A stretch of 44,377 bases of DNA from Methylocystis sp. (GTDB lineage Bacteria > Pseudomonadota > Alphaproteobacteria > Rhizobiales > Beijerinckiaceae), in assembly GCA_021731565.1 (NCBI GenBank), contig JAKFXD010000011.1:1-44377 (forward strand). Reading direction: 5' to 3'. The position numbers and the translations under genes were made by a program. Below are positions 34,209 through 42,197 of this stretch, piece by piece. Every line of letters starts with the position of its first letter. Within the stretch, counting starts at the first letter, position 1. The notes under the pieces were generated by a model, which was not told the origin of the DNA, did no database searches, and saw only the letters and a list, made by a program, of their open reading frames with translations.

Positions 34209-35185
34209 CGGCGCGCGGACGCCGGCGCCGCGCCCTGAAACTTGCTGAACGCCATGTCCGGCGCCGAGAGATTATGGCGCGACGGCAGATGACGGCCGAC
34301 CCAGACTTCGGTCGCGCTGGCGCCGGGGAAGCGAATGACCGGCGCCTCCTCCCAGCCCTTGCCGCGCTTGCTGCGCCAGGCGACGATGGCCGCGTCGCTC
34401 ATCGTCTCCATGGCGTACATCGACCGCAGCGCCGCGAAGGGCAGCCCGTTCGGCATCGCCTGGTTGAACGAAACATCGAGCGTCAGGCGGTCCTGGTCGA
34501 CGCTCTTGATCGAGACGCGGCCTTCGCCGCCGCGATGGAACTTGAGAACGATGGTGCGGGTCTGCGGCTCGAAGACGATCTCCTCAAGATCGACGATGGG
34601 CCGCTCCTGAGTTTCAACCGGACCAACGAGAAAGGACGAGCCATAGGCGGTCCAGCGCATGTCGTCGAAGGGCAGCGGCCGCGCCCGCCAATAGCCGTCG
34701 GGCGGATAGAGCACCATGATTTCCTCGGCGCGCTCCCGGTGCCACATCCAGAACTGGATGAGGTGGAAGCCCCGCTCGACCGTATCGCCGATTCGGACCG
34801 GCACGTCATTCGGCCGCCAGAAGGAGGGAAAAGTATAGCCGGTCAGCCAAAATTCCGGCGTCTCCCAGAAGGTCTTGCGGCGCGCCTGTGAGAAGGCCTT
34901 CGGATCGACGGTGAGATCGCAGCTCGACCAGTCCGGCGCCCAGCGGTCGGAGGCGATGGTGTTGATATAGGAGGGATGCACCGCCTGGATCTGCAGGCTG
35001 CGCAGGCGCGGCGAGACGAAGTCGAGCTCGATATTGTCCTTTTCGGCGCAGAGTTCCGGCGCCGAATTATTCTCCACGCGCACCTGCAGTTCGTCGGCCG
35101 CTTCGGGAAGCTCCGCCGAGGCCGAGCCGGCCCAAGCCAAGCCGCCGGCGCCCAGAAGGAAGCGGCGTCGATCGAATGCGGTCAT
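34205..35185 (-). CDS. Tat-exported protein of unknown function
   Basis: The protein has 326 residues from the ATG at 35185. The N-terminus has a twin-arginine-type signal (FDRRRFLLGAGGLAWAGSAS, cleavage near AEL). The mature part is beta-rich with many tryptophans (RWAPDWSSCDLTVD, FHLIQFWMWHRERA, VLYPPDGYWRARPLP) and ends with a SKFQGAAPASARR tail. I do not recognise the family; a carbohydrate-related beta-sandwich is a guess from the tryptophan content. It overlaps the DUF1624-like gene downstream (ATGA), so the exported protein and the membrane protein probably work together on an envelope glycan. Confidence 0.75.
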   Translation of the reverse strand: MTAFDRRRFLLGAGGLAWAGSASAELPEAADELQVRVENNSAPELCAEKDNIELDFVSPRLRSLQIQAVHPSYINTIASDRWAPDWSSCDLTVDPKAFSQARRKTFWETPEFWLTGYTFPSFWRPNDVPVRIGDTVERGFHLIQFWMWHRERAEEIMVLYPPDGYWRARPLPFDDMRWTAYGSSFLVGPVETQERPIVDLEEIVFEPQTRTIVLKFHRGGEGRVSIKSVDQDRLTLDVSFNQAMPNGLPFAALRSMYAMETMSDAAIVAWRSKRGKGWEEAPVIRFPGASATEVWVGRHLPSRHNLSAPDMAFSKFQGAAPASARR

Positions 35186-35267
35186 CAAGCGAGATGTCCT
35201 GTCGCCTTTGAGAGATCTATGTCGCGCGAAAGGCGCGCGCTCAAAATCTTTCGCTGTTTCCAAAGGC

Positions 35268-35304
35268 GAAAACAAGGAGCGACGCGCCTTCTTCGGCGCG
35301 CCGC
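35268..35304 (-). terminator. Rho-independent terminator downstream of the L,D-transpeptidase gene
   Basis: On the minus strand GCGGCGCGCC / GGCGCGTCGC form a ten-base stem with one wobble pair and loop GAAGAA, followed by TCCTTGTTTT. It lies 28 nt past the stop of the L,D-transpeptidase gene. Confidence 0.65.
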
Positions 35305-35332
35305 CTCGTCACGATCAACGCGCGTCCCGGCC

Positions 35333-35860
35333 TCAGTCGCCGAAGTCGAAGAGCGAGGGGAGCGGATTGCCATAGGCTTGACGGCGCCGCGGGGCCGAAT
35401 CGGACGCCGCGCCCCGCCGCGCGCTGGCGTAATAATGGCCGCGCGGCGGGGCGCCGCCGATCGAAATCCTGCCGCCTTCGCTCTGCACCATCTGATAGAG
35501 CATCGCCGCATGGCCGGGCGACAGGCGCACGCAGCCATGCGAGGCCGGGCGGCCGAGCATGCCGGTTTCATAGGAGCCGTGAATGGCGTAGCCGCCGCGA
35601 AAGAAGATCGAATGCGGCATCGGCGACATGTGATATTTGCGCGAATAATGCATGGCCTGCAGGCCGGTCGGCGCGAAGGAGCCGCGCGGGGTGGAATAGC
35701 CGGCGCGGGCGGTCGACACCGGCCAGGAATAGCTGCCCGACGACGACTGGACATGCATGGTCTGGGTCGAAAGGTTGATATGAATATGGGTGGTGGCGTT
35801 CGCCGCGCCCAAGGGGGCGAATAGAAAAGCCATTGCGGGGGCGAAGACGGAAAAACGCAT
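35333..35860 (-). CDS. L,D-transpeptidase (YkuD domain)
   Basis: The protein has 175 residues from the ATG at 35860, which has AGGAG eight bases upstream. A signal peptide (cleavage near ANA at residue 22) is followed directly by a YkuD domain with IHGSYE (H94) and the catalytic SHGCVRL (H108, C110, R112). Such enzymes form 3-3 peptidoglycan crosslinks or attach outer-membrane proteins or lipoproteins to the wall. There is no extra LysM or PG-binding domain. The C-terminal 35 residues are Arg/Ala-rich and disordered. It is divergent from mepA, forming a cell-wall remodelling pair. Confidence 0.93.
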   Translation of the reverse strand: MRFSVFAPAMAFLFAPLGAANATTHIHINLSTQTMHVQSSSGSYSWPVSTARAGYSTPRGSFAPTGLQAMHYSRKYHMSPMPHSIFFRGGYAIHGSYETGMLGRPASHGCVRLSPGHAAMLYQMVQSEGGRISIGGAPPRGHYYASARRGAASDSAPRRRQAYGNPLPSLFDFGD

Positions 35861-36005
35861 GACGGACTCCTGACGCAACGCGTAAGCGACTGGGCCGGCA
35901 TTCTTGCTCTGGCTTGGCGCTGCATCAAACTAAATGAAGCGGTAAGGTTTCGCGGCAAGGATAAAGGCGCAAAGCTTCGCGCATTTCGAGATTGGCGAGA
36001 CGCCC

Positions 36006-36932
36006 ATGACAGGTTGGACATTGCGCGGGTTGTGCGCGGCGCTACTGGGCTTGGCGGCGTTTGCCGCGGCCGGCGGCGCTCATGCGCAGGACAAGGGGAC
36101 GCTCGATCCCAAGCCCCTGCCGCCGCTCGCCAATCCGTCCAGTCCCGCAACGCCGGCGAGAGAATTGTTCGGCCGCGCCCAGGAGGCGGCGCCGCTTCAT
36201 CCCGATCCGATCGGCTTTTATTCGCGCGGCTGTCTTGCCGGCGGCGAGCCGCTGCCGGTCAACGGCCCTCACTGGCAGGTCATGCGCCTGTCGCGCAACC
36301 GCAATTGGGGCCATCCCAACCTGATCGCCTTCTTGAAGCATTACACGGCGAAAGCAGCGAAGGAATCGGGCTGGCCCGGCTTGCTCATCGGCGATATGTC
36401 GCAGCCGCGCGGCGGGCCGATGCTCTCGGGCCATGCCTCGCATCAGATCGGCCTCGACGCCGATATCTGGCTTGCGCCGATGCCTAACCGCGAACTCACC
36501 CGCGAAGAGCGCGAAGAGATGATGTCGACCGACGTCGTGCGCGACGATCGCCTCGACATTCGTCCCGATATCTGGAGCGACGGCCATGTCGCCGTGATCC
36601 GCGCGGCGGCGACGGACCCCGGCGTGCAGCGCATTTTCGTCAACGCCGCGATCAAACGCGCGCTCTGCCGCGTCGCCCAGGGCGAGAACTGGATGCGCAA
36701 GGTGCGGCCGATGTGGGGGCACAATTACCACTTCCACATCCGGCTTTTCTGCCCGGACGGCTCGAACTGCCGCGATCAGGACCCGACCCCCGCCGGCGAC
36801 GGCTGCGACGCCTCGCTCGCCTGGTGGTTCCGGGACGAGATTGTGAACGCGAAGAAATCGACGAAAAGCTGGCCGCCGATGTCGATGGCCGGACTGCCCT
36901 CGGCCTGCCGCGAGGTCTTGCGGGCGAAATAG
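36006..36932 (+). CDS. mepA: Penicillin-insensitive murein endopeptidase
   Basis: A 308-residue periplasmic zinc endopeptidase that cleaves D-Ala-mDAP (and LD) crosslinks in peptidoglycan. The signal peptide ends near AHA at residue 27. Metal-site motifs are HASHQIGLDAD (H143, H146, D151/D153) and WGHNYHFHIRLFCPDGSNC near the C-terminal half. Cysteines fit the conserved disulfides of MepA. It is divergent from the L,D-transpeptidase gene, so hydrolysis and synthesis of crosslinks are encoded side by side. It ends 3 nt before the convergent msrA. Confidence 0.95.
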   Translation: MTGWTLRGLCAALLGLAAFAAAGGAHAQDKGTLDPKPLPPLANPSSPATPARELFGRAQEAAPLHPDPIGFYSRGCLAGGEPLPVNGPHWQVMRLSRNRNWGHPNLIAFLKHYTAKAAKESGWPGLLIGDMSQPRGGPMLSGHASHQIGLDADIWLAPMPNRELTREEREEMMSTDVVRDDRLDIRPDIWSDGHVAVIRAAATDPGVQRIFVNAAIKRALCRVAQGENWMRKVRPMWGHNYHFHIRLFCPDGSNCRDQDPTPAGDGCDASLAWWFRDEIVNAKKSTKSWPPMSMAGLPSACREVLRAK

Positions 36933-36935
36933 GCT

Positions 36936-37592
36936 TCAGCCGGCGCGGGCGCCCGTTCCGACCGGGCAGGAAACGCCGGTGCCGCCGAGACCGCAATAGC
37001 CGCCGGGATTCTTGGCGAGATATTGCTGGTGATAGTCCTCGGCGTAATAGAACGGCGGAGAATCGGCGATTTCCGTGGTGATCGCGCCGAGCCCCGCCTG
37101 CGTCAATACGCGTTGATACATGGCGCGCGATTCATTCGCGGCGGCGAGCTGTTCCGGCGTCGAGACGTAAATGGCGGACCGATATTGCGTGCCGAAATCA
37201 TTGCCCTGGCGCATGCCCTGGGTCGGGTCATGGCTCTCCCAGAAGAGCCGCAAAAGCGCTTCGAAGGAGATCGCCGGCGGCTGATAGATGACCCGCACGA
37301 CTTCGGCATGGCCGGTGCGGCCGCTGCAGACGTCCTCATAGGTCGGATTTTTGGTCGCGCCGCCGGCGTAGCCGACCGCGGTCACATAGACGCCGTCGCC
37401 GGCCTGCCAGAATTTGCGCTCGGCGCCCCAGAAGCAGCCCATGCCGAACAGGACCTGTTCCGACCCCAGCGGAAACGGCGGGTCGAGCGGGCGTCCATTG
37501 ACGAAATGGCGCGCGCCATGCGCGACGGGCGTTTCACGGTCGGGAATCGGCCTCAGCAGCCTGGAAAGATCGAATGTGTCGAAGATCGCCAT
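36936..37592 (-). CDS. msrA: Peptide methionine-S-sulfoxide reductase A
   Basis: A 218-residue enzyme repairing oxidised methionine. The catalytic motif GCFWG is at 52-56 (C53), with GYAGG and GHAEVV downstream, and likely resolving cysteines C200 and C209 in [14 protein letters not shown]. The roughly 45-residue N-terminal extension ([20 protein letters not shown]) is normal for the longer bacterial MsrA proteins. No export signal, so cytoplasmic. It is convergent with mepA. Confidence 0.96.
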   Translation of the reverse strand: MAIFDTFDLSRLLRPIPDRETPVAHGARHFVNGRPLDPPFPLGSEQVLFGMGCFWGAERKFWQAGDGVYVTAVGYAGGATKNPTYEDVCSGRTGHAEVVRVIYQPPAISFEALLRLFWESHDPTQGMRQGNDFGTQYRSAIYVSTPEQLAAANESRAMYQRVLTQAGLGAITTEIADSPPFYYAEDYHQQYLAKNPGGYCGLGGTGVSCPVGTGARAG

Positions 37593-37662
37593 GGCGCCGA
37601 TATAGTGCGGCGGGCCGCGTTACGCCAGATCGCGCCGCCTTTGGGCTTTGGCGCGCCGCGCT

Positions 37663-37980
37663 TTAGCGGCGGGCGTAATAGAGCGGCGTCTGCCGCCGAT
37701 GGCTGAGCAGGATCAGGAGCGCGCCGACGCCGCCGAAGGCGACGCTGACCGGCGCCGTCATCAGCGTGGTCAGCACCGGGTCCCACAGATAGGCCGAGAC
37801 ATGCTCGACGCTCGCCTGCATCGATTGGTAGAGGCCGGGAAACACCGTCGACGTTCCCCGGTTGATGCTTGTCACCATCAGGCGCCCGGCGGCGATCGAG
37901 CGGGTGCCGTCGACGATGAGGGCGATGAAGCCGCCGGCCAGCAGCAGAAGGCCGATCAGTCTGGTGAGGAGTCGCAGCAT
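37663..37980 (-). CDS. Small inner-membrane protein of unknown function
   Basis: A 105-residue protein from the ATG at 37980. It has two hydrophobic segments ([16 protein letters not shown] near 8-23 and [17 protein letters not shown] near 76-92) separated by a soluble loop ([20 protein letters not shown]). The C-terminus is basic. I recognise no named family. It stands alone next to tRNA-Ser, and the open frame further upstream is antisense to the tRNA and is excluded. Confidence 0.7.
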   Translation of the reverse strand: MLRLLTRLIGLLLLAGGFIALIVDGTRSIAAGRLMVTSINRGTSTVFPGLYQSMQASVEHVSAYLWDPVLTTLMTAPVSVAFGGVGALLILLSHRRQTPLYYARR

Positions 37981-38136
37981 GGTCTCTTCGTTCGAATGGA
38001 GAATGGTCGTGAATCGGCGCGAGGAAGAATAGGCGCCGCCGCCGCGCCTGTCCATGCGCCGTTCCTTTGCCGTCCAAATGCCGTCCATGCGCGGCGATTG
38101 CGTTTGAGGCGCGCGTGAATATATTGCGCGCTTCGC

Positions 38137-38226
38137 GGAGGGGTGGCCGAGTGGTTGAAGGCGCACGCCTGGAAAGTGTGTATGCGGGAAACCGTATCGC
38201 GGGTTCGAATCCCGCCCCCTCCGCCA
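38137..38226 (+). tRNA. tRNA-Ser (anticodon GGA)
   Basis: A 90-nt class II tRNA. The acceptor GGAGGGG pairs with CCCCTCC, the D-arm is GCCGAGTGGTTGAAGGC, and the anticodon loop CTGGAAA carries GGA at 38171-38173. A long variable arm follows, then the T-arm GCGGGTTCGAATCCCGC, discriminator G and encoded CCA. Confidence 0.97.
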
Positions 38227-38241
38227 GTTCAGAACTGTCCG

Positions 38242-38286
38242 GTCTGAAGACATAGTGACGGCCTGTTCCCAAGACATGGGCGACAA
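38242..38286 (+). mobile_element. Possible insertion-sequence end remnant (copy A)
   Basis: The 45-nt sequence TCTGAAGACATAGTGAC..CTGTTCCCAAGACATGGGCGACAA is closely repeated at 43591-43636 in the same orientation. Each copy contains two versions of an approximately 20-nt unit ending ATGGGCGACA. The inverted form (TGTCGCCCAT...) resembles IS481-type ends as I remember them. No transposase gene is nearby. It starts 16 nt after tRNA-Ser. Confidence 0.45.
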
Positions 38287-38377
38287 TTTCGGGCCGAACG
38301 GGTTGTCCGGCGCGCCGCATCTTCGCCAAGCTTGACGGCGACGGAAAAGACAACGGCGATAGCGGCGCCTGCGCTTG

Positions 38378-38686
38378 TCATGCCGCGCCGGAGGAAAAGC
38401 GCCATTCGACGCGCCGGGCGAGTTCTTTCGCGGCTGGATGTCTGCGGTTGAGCGCAACGTCGGCGAGCGGCGCGACGAAAGACTGATTGCTCGCATCGCC
38501 CTCGATAATAAAGCGGCACATGAGATCGCCGCGCGGCCCGGCTTGAAAAACGCCGACAAGCTTCAATCTGGGAGAAGCGCTTCCAATGACCCCGCGCGCG
38601 CGTAGAAAATCCAGGAGCGCCGGCCTGCCGTGAGCGGGAAGCGGGAGTTGACGTTGCAAACGCAGAACGATTGCCGATCGGGGCAT
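38378..38686 (-). CDS. Small hypothetical protein downstream of the TonB receptor
   Basis: A 102-residue protein starting MPRSAIVLRLQRQLPLPAHG. It shows a well-mixed composition and plausible secondary structure (ALLDFLRARGVIGS, RLKLVGVFQAGPRGDLMCRF, QSFVAPLADVALNRRHPAAK), unlike the arginine-rich non-coding frames around it. A purine-rich AGAGAAAAAAG precedes the ATG. I recognise no family. It is on the same strand as the siderophore receptor, 151 nt downstream, beyond a hairpin. The call rests on composition, so it is moderate. Confidence 0.5.
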   Translation of the reverse strand: MPRSAIVLRLQRQLPLPAHGRPALLDFLRARGVIGSASPRLKLVGVFQAGPRGDLMCRFIIEGDASNQSFVAPLADVALNRRHPAAKELARRVEWRFSSGAA

Positions 38687-38790
38687 CTTTTTTCTCTTTC
38701 GACAGATGCTTTGCGCAAATTTCGATTTCAATAACTTCGCAAGACAAGCCCTTGCCAAAGCGCGTATGGGGCGCGCCTCCGCACAGGCCG

Positions 38791-38824
38791 GCCGCGGGCG
38801 GGTCATAGAGCGCCCGCCCGCGGC
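38791..38824 (-). terminator. Hairpin after the TonB receptor gene
   Basis: Twelve-base perfect arms (GCCGCGGGCGGG / CCCGCCCGCGGC) with a ten-base loop lie 13 nt past the receptor stop codon. No T-run follows on the minus strand, so termination strength is uncertain. Confidence 0.5.
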
Positions 38825-38837
38825 GCGACTTTCGCGA

Positions 38838-41219
38838 TCAGAATTCGACCCGCAATGACCCCAGGACGCTTCTCGGGGCGCCAAAGGATCCCGCATAGCG
38901 ATTCGGGAAATTTCCCGTTCCGTAGACATAGTTCTGGTTGAGCAGGTTGTCGGCGTTGATCTGCGCCGTCACGAAGGTCGGCCCGAGCTTGAAGCGATAG
39001 GCCGCCATCGTCCGGACAAGCACATAGGCCGGGGCGCGATAGGTGTTGGCGATATCGACCCAGGAGTTCCCCATCCAGGTGAAGCCGCCGCCGGCGCTGA
39101 ATCCCCTGAAGTCGCCGTCGGCGTCGTATTTCAGCCAGACGCTCCCCATGTTGTCCGGCACGGCGCCCAGCCGTTTGCCGGCGACCGGAACCTGGGTGAC
39201 AAAATCGAACGGGTCCGTCGCGGGTGGGGTCGTGCCTTTGGTGACATGCGTGCTGAGGTGGGAAAAATTGGCGATGACGCTCCAATTGTCGTCGATGCTG
39301 CCAGTAATATCCAACTCCACGCCCTGGCTTCTGGCGTTGAGCAGATCGAACACGAAACCGCTCAGCACCCCGGGCAAGATCGGCGGATTTTGCGCCATAT
39401 TGTATTTCTTGATGTCGAAATAGGCGAGCGTCGCCAGCAGGCGCTTGTCGAAGAATTCGGCCTTGACGCCGCCTTCCCACTGTACCGACTGCTGCGGACC
39501 CAGCGGCCGGTTGTCTCGGGTGACGCCATTGTTGACGCCGAAGGCCTGCGTGTAATTGCCGTAGAACGACAGCCATGGATACGGCTGGATGACGAGACCG
39601 ACGCGCGGACTGAAAAAGCGATCCTTCACATAGACGCCGAGGACGTTGGCGCGATCGAGCGCATTGTTGACGAGCGCCGAAGTCGAGTTCTGCGACGAGC
39701 TGAACGCCGAGGCGAAATCATAGCGTCCCCCAAGCAGCAGATGCACGCGGTCGTCGAATCCCGAGACCATGTCCTGGGCATAAAGGCCCTGCCATTCCTG
39801 CTTTCGAAGGAGCGCCGAGCCATTTTGGTTCGTCAGGAACCTCGAAATTCCGACGGGCGTGTAGATCGGCGCGAAAATGTTGAATTGTTGCGCATTCGGC
39901 GCAAAAGTCTGAAAATAGTTCACGGCGTAATTAAAACTCACATGATCGGTTCCGAACAGCACGGCGTGCTGGAATGGACCCGTATAGAGTTTGCCGTTCA
40001 GATCGAGATTGCCGGTGATCGATCTCTGATGGCTGGGTCCCCACTGCAGCCCGTCCCCCGACTGCCCGAAGACGTTTGGCACATTGTTGCTGGTACAGGC
40101 GCCGGGCAAGGGCCGCTGATTGGTGCAGGTCAGGAACATGCTCGACTGAATATAGCGGATGTTGTTGTACAAAAACCGATTGACGATGTTCCAATCCTCG
40201 TTGATTTCATATTTCCAGTCGTAACCGATCGTTCGCCGCATATTGTGAGCGGGATTGGCGGCGGTGATGCTGGGTTCGGCGAGATAGCGGCTGATCGGAA
40301 TGGGCGCGGCGTTATAGCCGATCGCCGGAACATTGGGATTGAGGTTGACGAAAACGCTGTCCTGATATTCCCCATCGACATTGAGCTTGAAGTTCTGAAT
40401 GGGATGGTAGGTGAGCGTCGCCGAGCCGAACCATCTGTCGTCGTTGACGAAATCGACGAAGGACGGATTGTGGAAATATTCGGCGTTCACCCGATAGAGC
40501 CAGCTCTTGTCCTGCGTGAGCGGGCCGGTGGCGTCGAGCGTCGTGCGCGCCACGCCGAACGAGCCGCCCTGTTGCTGGACTGAGTAATAGGCGTTCTCGA
40601 GGGGGCGCTTGATGATCATATCGATCAACCCGCCTGGCTCGATGCGGCCATAGAGCATGGAGGCGGGTCCCTTGACGACCTCCACCGACTGCACATTGGC
40701 GATGCTGGGACAGTTCACATTCGGCGTCAACAATCCGTTGCGATAGAGATGCGACATCGTCGTCGTGCCGGTGGTGAAGCCGCGAATGGTCAGATTCTGG
40801 AACAGCGAACATCCCTGATTCATCAGCGCCACGCTGCTGACATTGCCGAGGACCGCGCCATAGAGCGAAACCGACTGCTGATCGTCCATCGTCTCGCGCG
40901 TCACCGTCTGCACGGCGATGGGAATTTGCAGGATCGGCTTGTTGAGTTTGACCGAGACCGTCCGGTCGGTCTTGTAGCCGGTGATTCGATCGCCCGTATC
41001 GGCGGTGCGAACGTCGGTCGACGGTGCGGCGGGACCTTGTTGGCCGCCCGCCGGTCCGCCCATCGGCGCGCCGCTCGCGGCCGGTCCAGGCGCAGCGCGC
41101 CGCGATCCGCCGATATCGATCGTCGGAAGCGACTGCTGAGCACGCGTAAGGGATACGGAGGACAAGAAGGCAAGAGCGCCGAGCGCCGCGCCGTGCATCA
41201 GTTTCGATCGAGGCCGCAT
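38838..41219 (-). CDS. TonB-dependent siderophore receptor
   Basis: A 793-residue outer-membrane receptor. The signal peptide ends near TRA-QQ, followed by a Pro/Gly/Ala-rich linker. The plug domain includes LNLTIRGF-like FQNLTIRGFTTGTTT and VEVVKGPASMLYGRIEPGGLIDMIIKRPL, typical of ferric-siderophore receptors. A 22-strand barrel ends in the terminal phenylalanine (SLRVEF) recognised by the BAM machinery. There is no N-terminal STN signalling domain, so it does not use a FecI/FecR-type cascade. AGGAAAGAAAAG precedes the ATG. It is divergent from a two-component system that may control it. The ligand cannot be deduced. Confidence 0.93.
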   Translation of the reverse strand: MRPRSKLMHGAALGALAFLSSVSLTRAQQSLPTIDIGGSRRAAPGPAASGAPMGGPAGGQQGPAAPSTDVRTADTGDRITGYKTDRTVSVKLNKPILQIPIAVQTVTRETMDDQQSVSLYGAVLGNVSSVALMNQGCSLFQNLTIRGFTTGTTTMSHLYRNGLLTPNVNCPSIANVQSVEVVKGPASMLYGRIEPGGLIDMIIKRPLENAYYSVQQQGGSFGVARTTLDATGPLTQDKSWLYRVNAEYFHNPSFVDFVNDDRWFGSATLTYHPIQNFKLNVDGEYQDSVFVNLNPNVPAIGYNAAPIPISRYLAEPSITAANPAHNMRRTIGYDWKYEINEDWNIVNRFLYNNIRYIQSSMFLTCTNQRPLPGACTSNNVPNVFGQSGDGLQWGPSHQRSITGNLDLNGKLYTGPFQHAVLFGTDHVSFNYAVNYFQTFAPNAQQFNIFAPIYTPVGISRFLTNQNGSALLRKQEWQGLYAQDMVSGFDDRVHLLLGGRYDFASAFSSSQNSTSALVNNALDRANVLGVYVKDRFFSPRVGLVIQPYPWLSFYGNYTQAFGVNNGVTRDNRPLGPQQSVQWEGGVKAEFFDKRLLATLAYFDIKKYNMAQNPPILPGVLSGFVFDLLNARSQGVELDITGSIDDNWSVIANFSHLSTHVTKGTTPPATDPFDFVTQVPVAGKRLGAVPDNMGSVWLKYDADGDFRGFSAGGGFTWMGNSWVDIANTYRAPAYVLVRTMAAYRFKLGPTFVTAQINADNLLNQNYVYGTGNFPNRYAGSFGAPRSVLGSLRVEF

Positions 41220-41519
41220 CTTCTTTTCTTTCCTAACCGAGTCATCGAAACCAATCGATGCTAAGCTTGCATCTCTGCTTAGACCTCTCTTTTAGCAGCG
41301 GTCGTCTTTCCTGCTTCTGTCGATATCTTACGCCAATCTGTCAGCGCGCTATTTCATTCAGTTGTTGCAATCGCGTCACAGTCGTCAAATTGTAGGCGCT
41401 CGACGTTCGAAGAAAATGCGGTGGAAATCCAGGCAAGAGGCGCGCGTCGACGCGCAAGTGAGGCGTTGCCTTGGGCCGCGCCGCAGCACTGTGATTCCAG
41501 GCCATCGGAGCGACGGGAC
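41220..41519. promoter_or_regulatory. Divergent promoter region, receptor / two-component system
   Basis: This 300-nt gap between divergent genes is less GC-rich than its surroundings. A six-base inverted repeat (CTAAGC at 41261-41266, GCTTAG at 41277-41282) lies 41-63 nt upstream of the receptor ATG and could be a regulator-binding site or part of a Fur-controlled promoter. No convincing -35/-10 pair or classic Fur box can be fixed by eye. Confidence 0.4.
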
Positions 41520-42197
41520 ATGCGCCTATTGATCGTGGAAGACGAACCCGAGATCGCGGCTTTACTCGGCGAACAGCTTCAAGACGCAGGTCTTGAATGC
41601 GATCGCGTCGGCTCCATCGGCGAAGCCGTCGACGCTCTGCGCAACTTTCCATACGAGCTCATTCTGCTCGACCGGCGTCTGCCAGACGGCGACGGCCTCG
41701 CCTCAATTCCGAGCATTCGATCATTGCGACCGCAAACCCGCATCATCATATTGACGGCGCGCGACGCTCCAACCGACAAGGCCAACGGCCTTGACGCGGG
41801 CGCCGACGATTATGTCGCCAAGCCCTATGAGCGCCAGGAGCTGTTGGCGCGCATCAGGGCGCGACTGCGGCAATCGTCCGCCGGCGCTCTCCCGCCCATG
41901 GCGGTCGGCGCGCTCATTTTCGATCCTGCATCGGGACAGATGCTGGTCGGGGGCGTTCCATTCATCGTCAATCGCCGCGAATTCGCCTTGCTCGAGGCGC
42001 TCGTCCGCCGGGTTAATCAGGTCGCGCCGCGGAACATTCTCATTCAAGAGGTTTATGGACTGGACGAACCGGTCCTGCCTGGCGCACTCGACACGCTCGT
42101 CTCGCGGTTGCGCCGGCGGCTCGCCGAGGCAGACGCCAAGGTCGTGATTCATCTTGTTCGCGGACGCGGCTATCTGCTGTCAGAGACGGCGTCGTGA
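41520..42197 (+). CDS. OmpR/PhoB-family response regulator
   Basis: A 225-residue regulator. The receiver domain (1-115) has acidic residues E7-D8-E9, the phosphoacceptor D51 in LILLDRRLPDGDG, T79 and K101. A winged-helix DNA-binding domain (about 128-222) ends with HLVRGRGYLLSE. I chose the ATG at 41520, with GGAG at 41507-41510; the frame is open upstream without similarity. It overlaps the kinase gene (GTGA at 42194). The family subtype is like QseB/TctD-type regulators. Divergent placement suggests control of the TonB receptor. Confidence 0.93.
   Translation: MRLLIVEDEPEIAALLGEQLQDAGLECDRVGSIGEAVDALRNFPYELILLDRRLPDGDGLASIPSIRSLRPQTRIIILTARDAPTDKANGLDAGADDYVAKPYERQELLARIRARLRQSSAGALPPMAVGALIFDPASGQMLVGGVPFIVNRREFALLEALVRRVNQVAPRNILIQEVYGLDEPVLPGALDTLVSRLRRRLAEADAKVVIHLVRGRGYLLSETAS

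Noticed and set aside
38137-38286. tRNA-Ser 3' end as an integration (att) site for a genomic island
   Set aside because: The repeated sequence begins 16 nt beyond the tRNA and the tRNA 3' end itself is not repeated at 43.6 kb, and no integrase gene is present.
37553-38559. Long minus-strand frames covering tRNA-Ser and the small membrane protein gene
   Set aside because: They run antisense through the tRNA; only the part from 37980 to 37663 has membrane-protein character and a sensible start.
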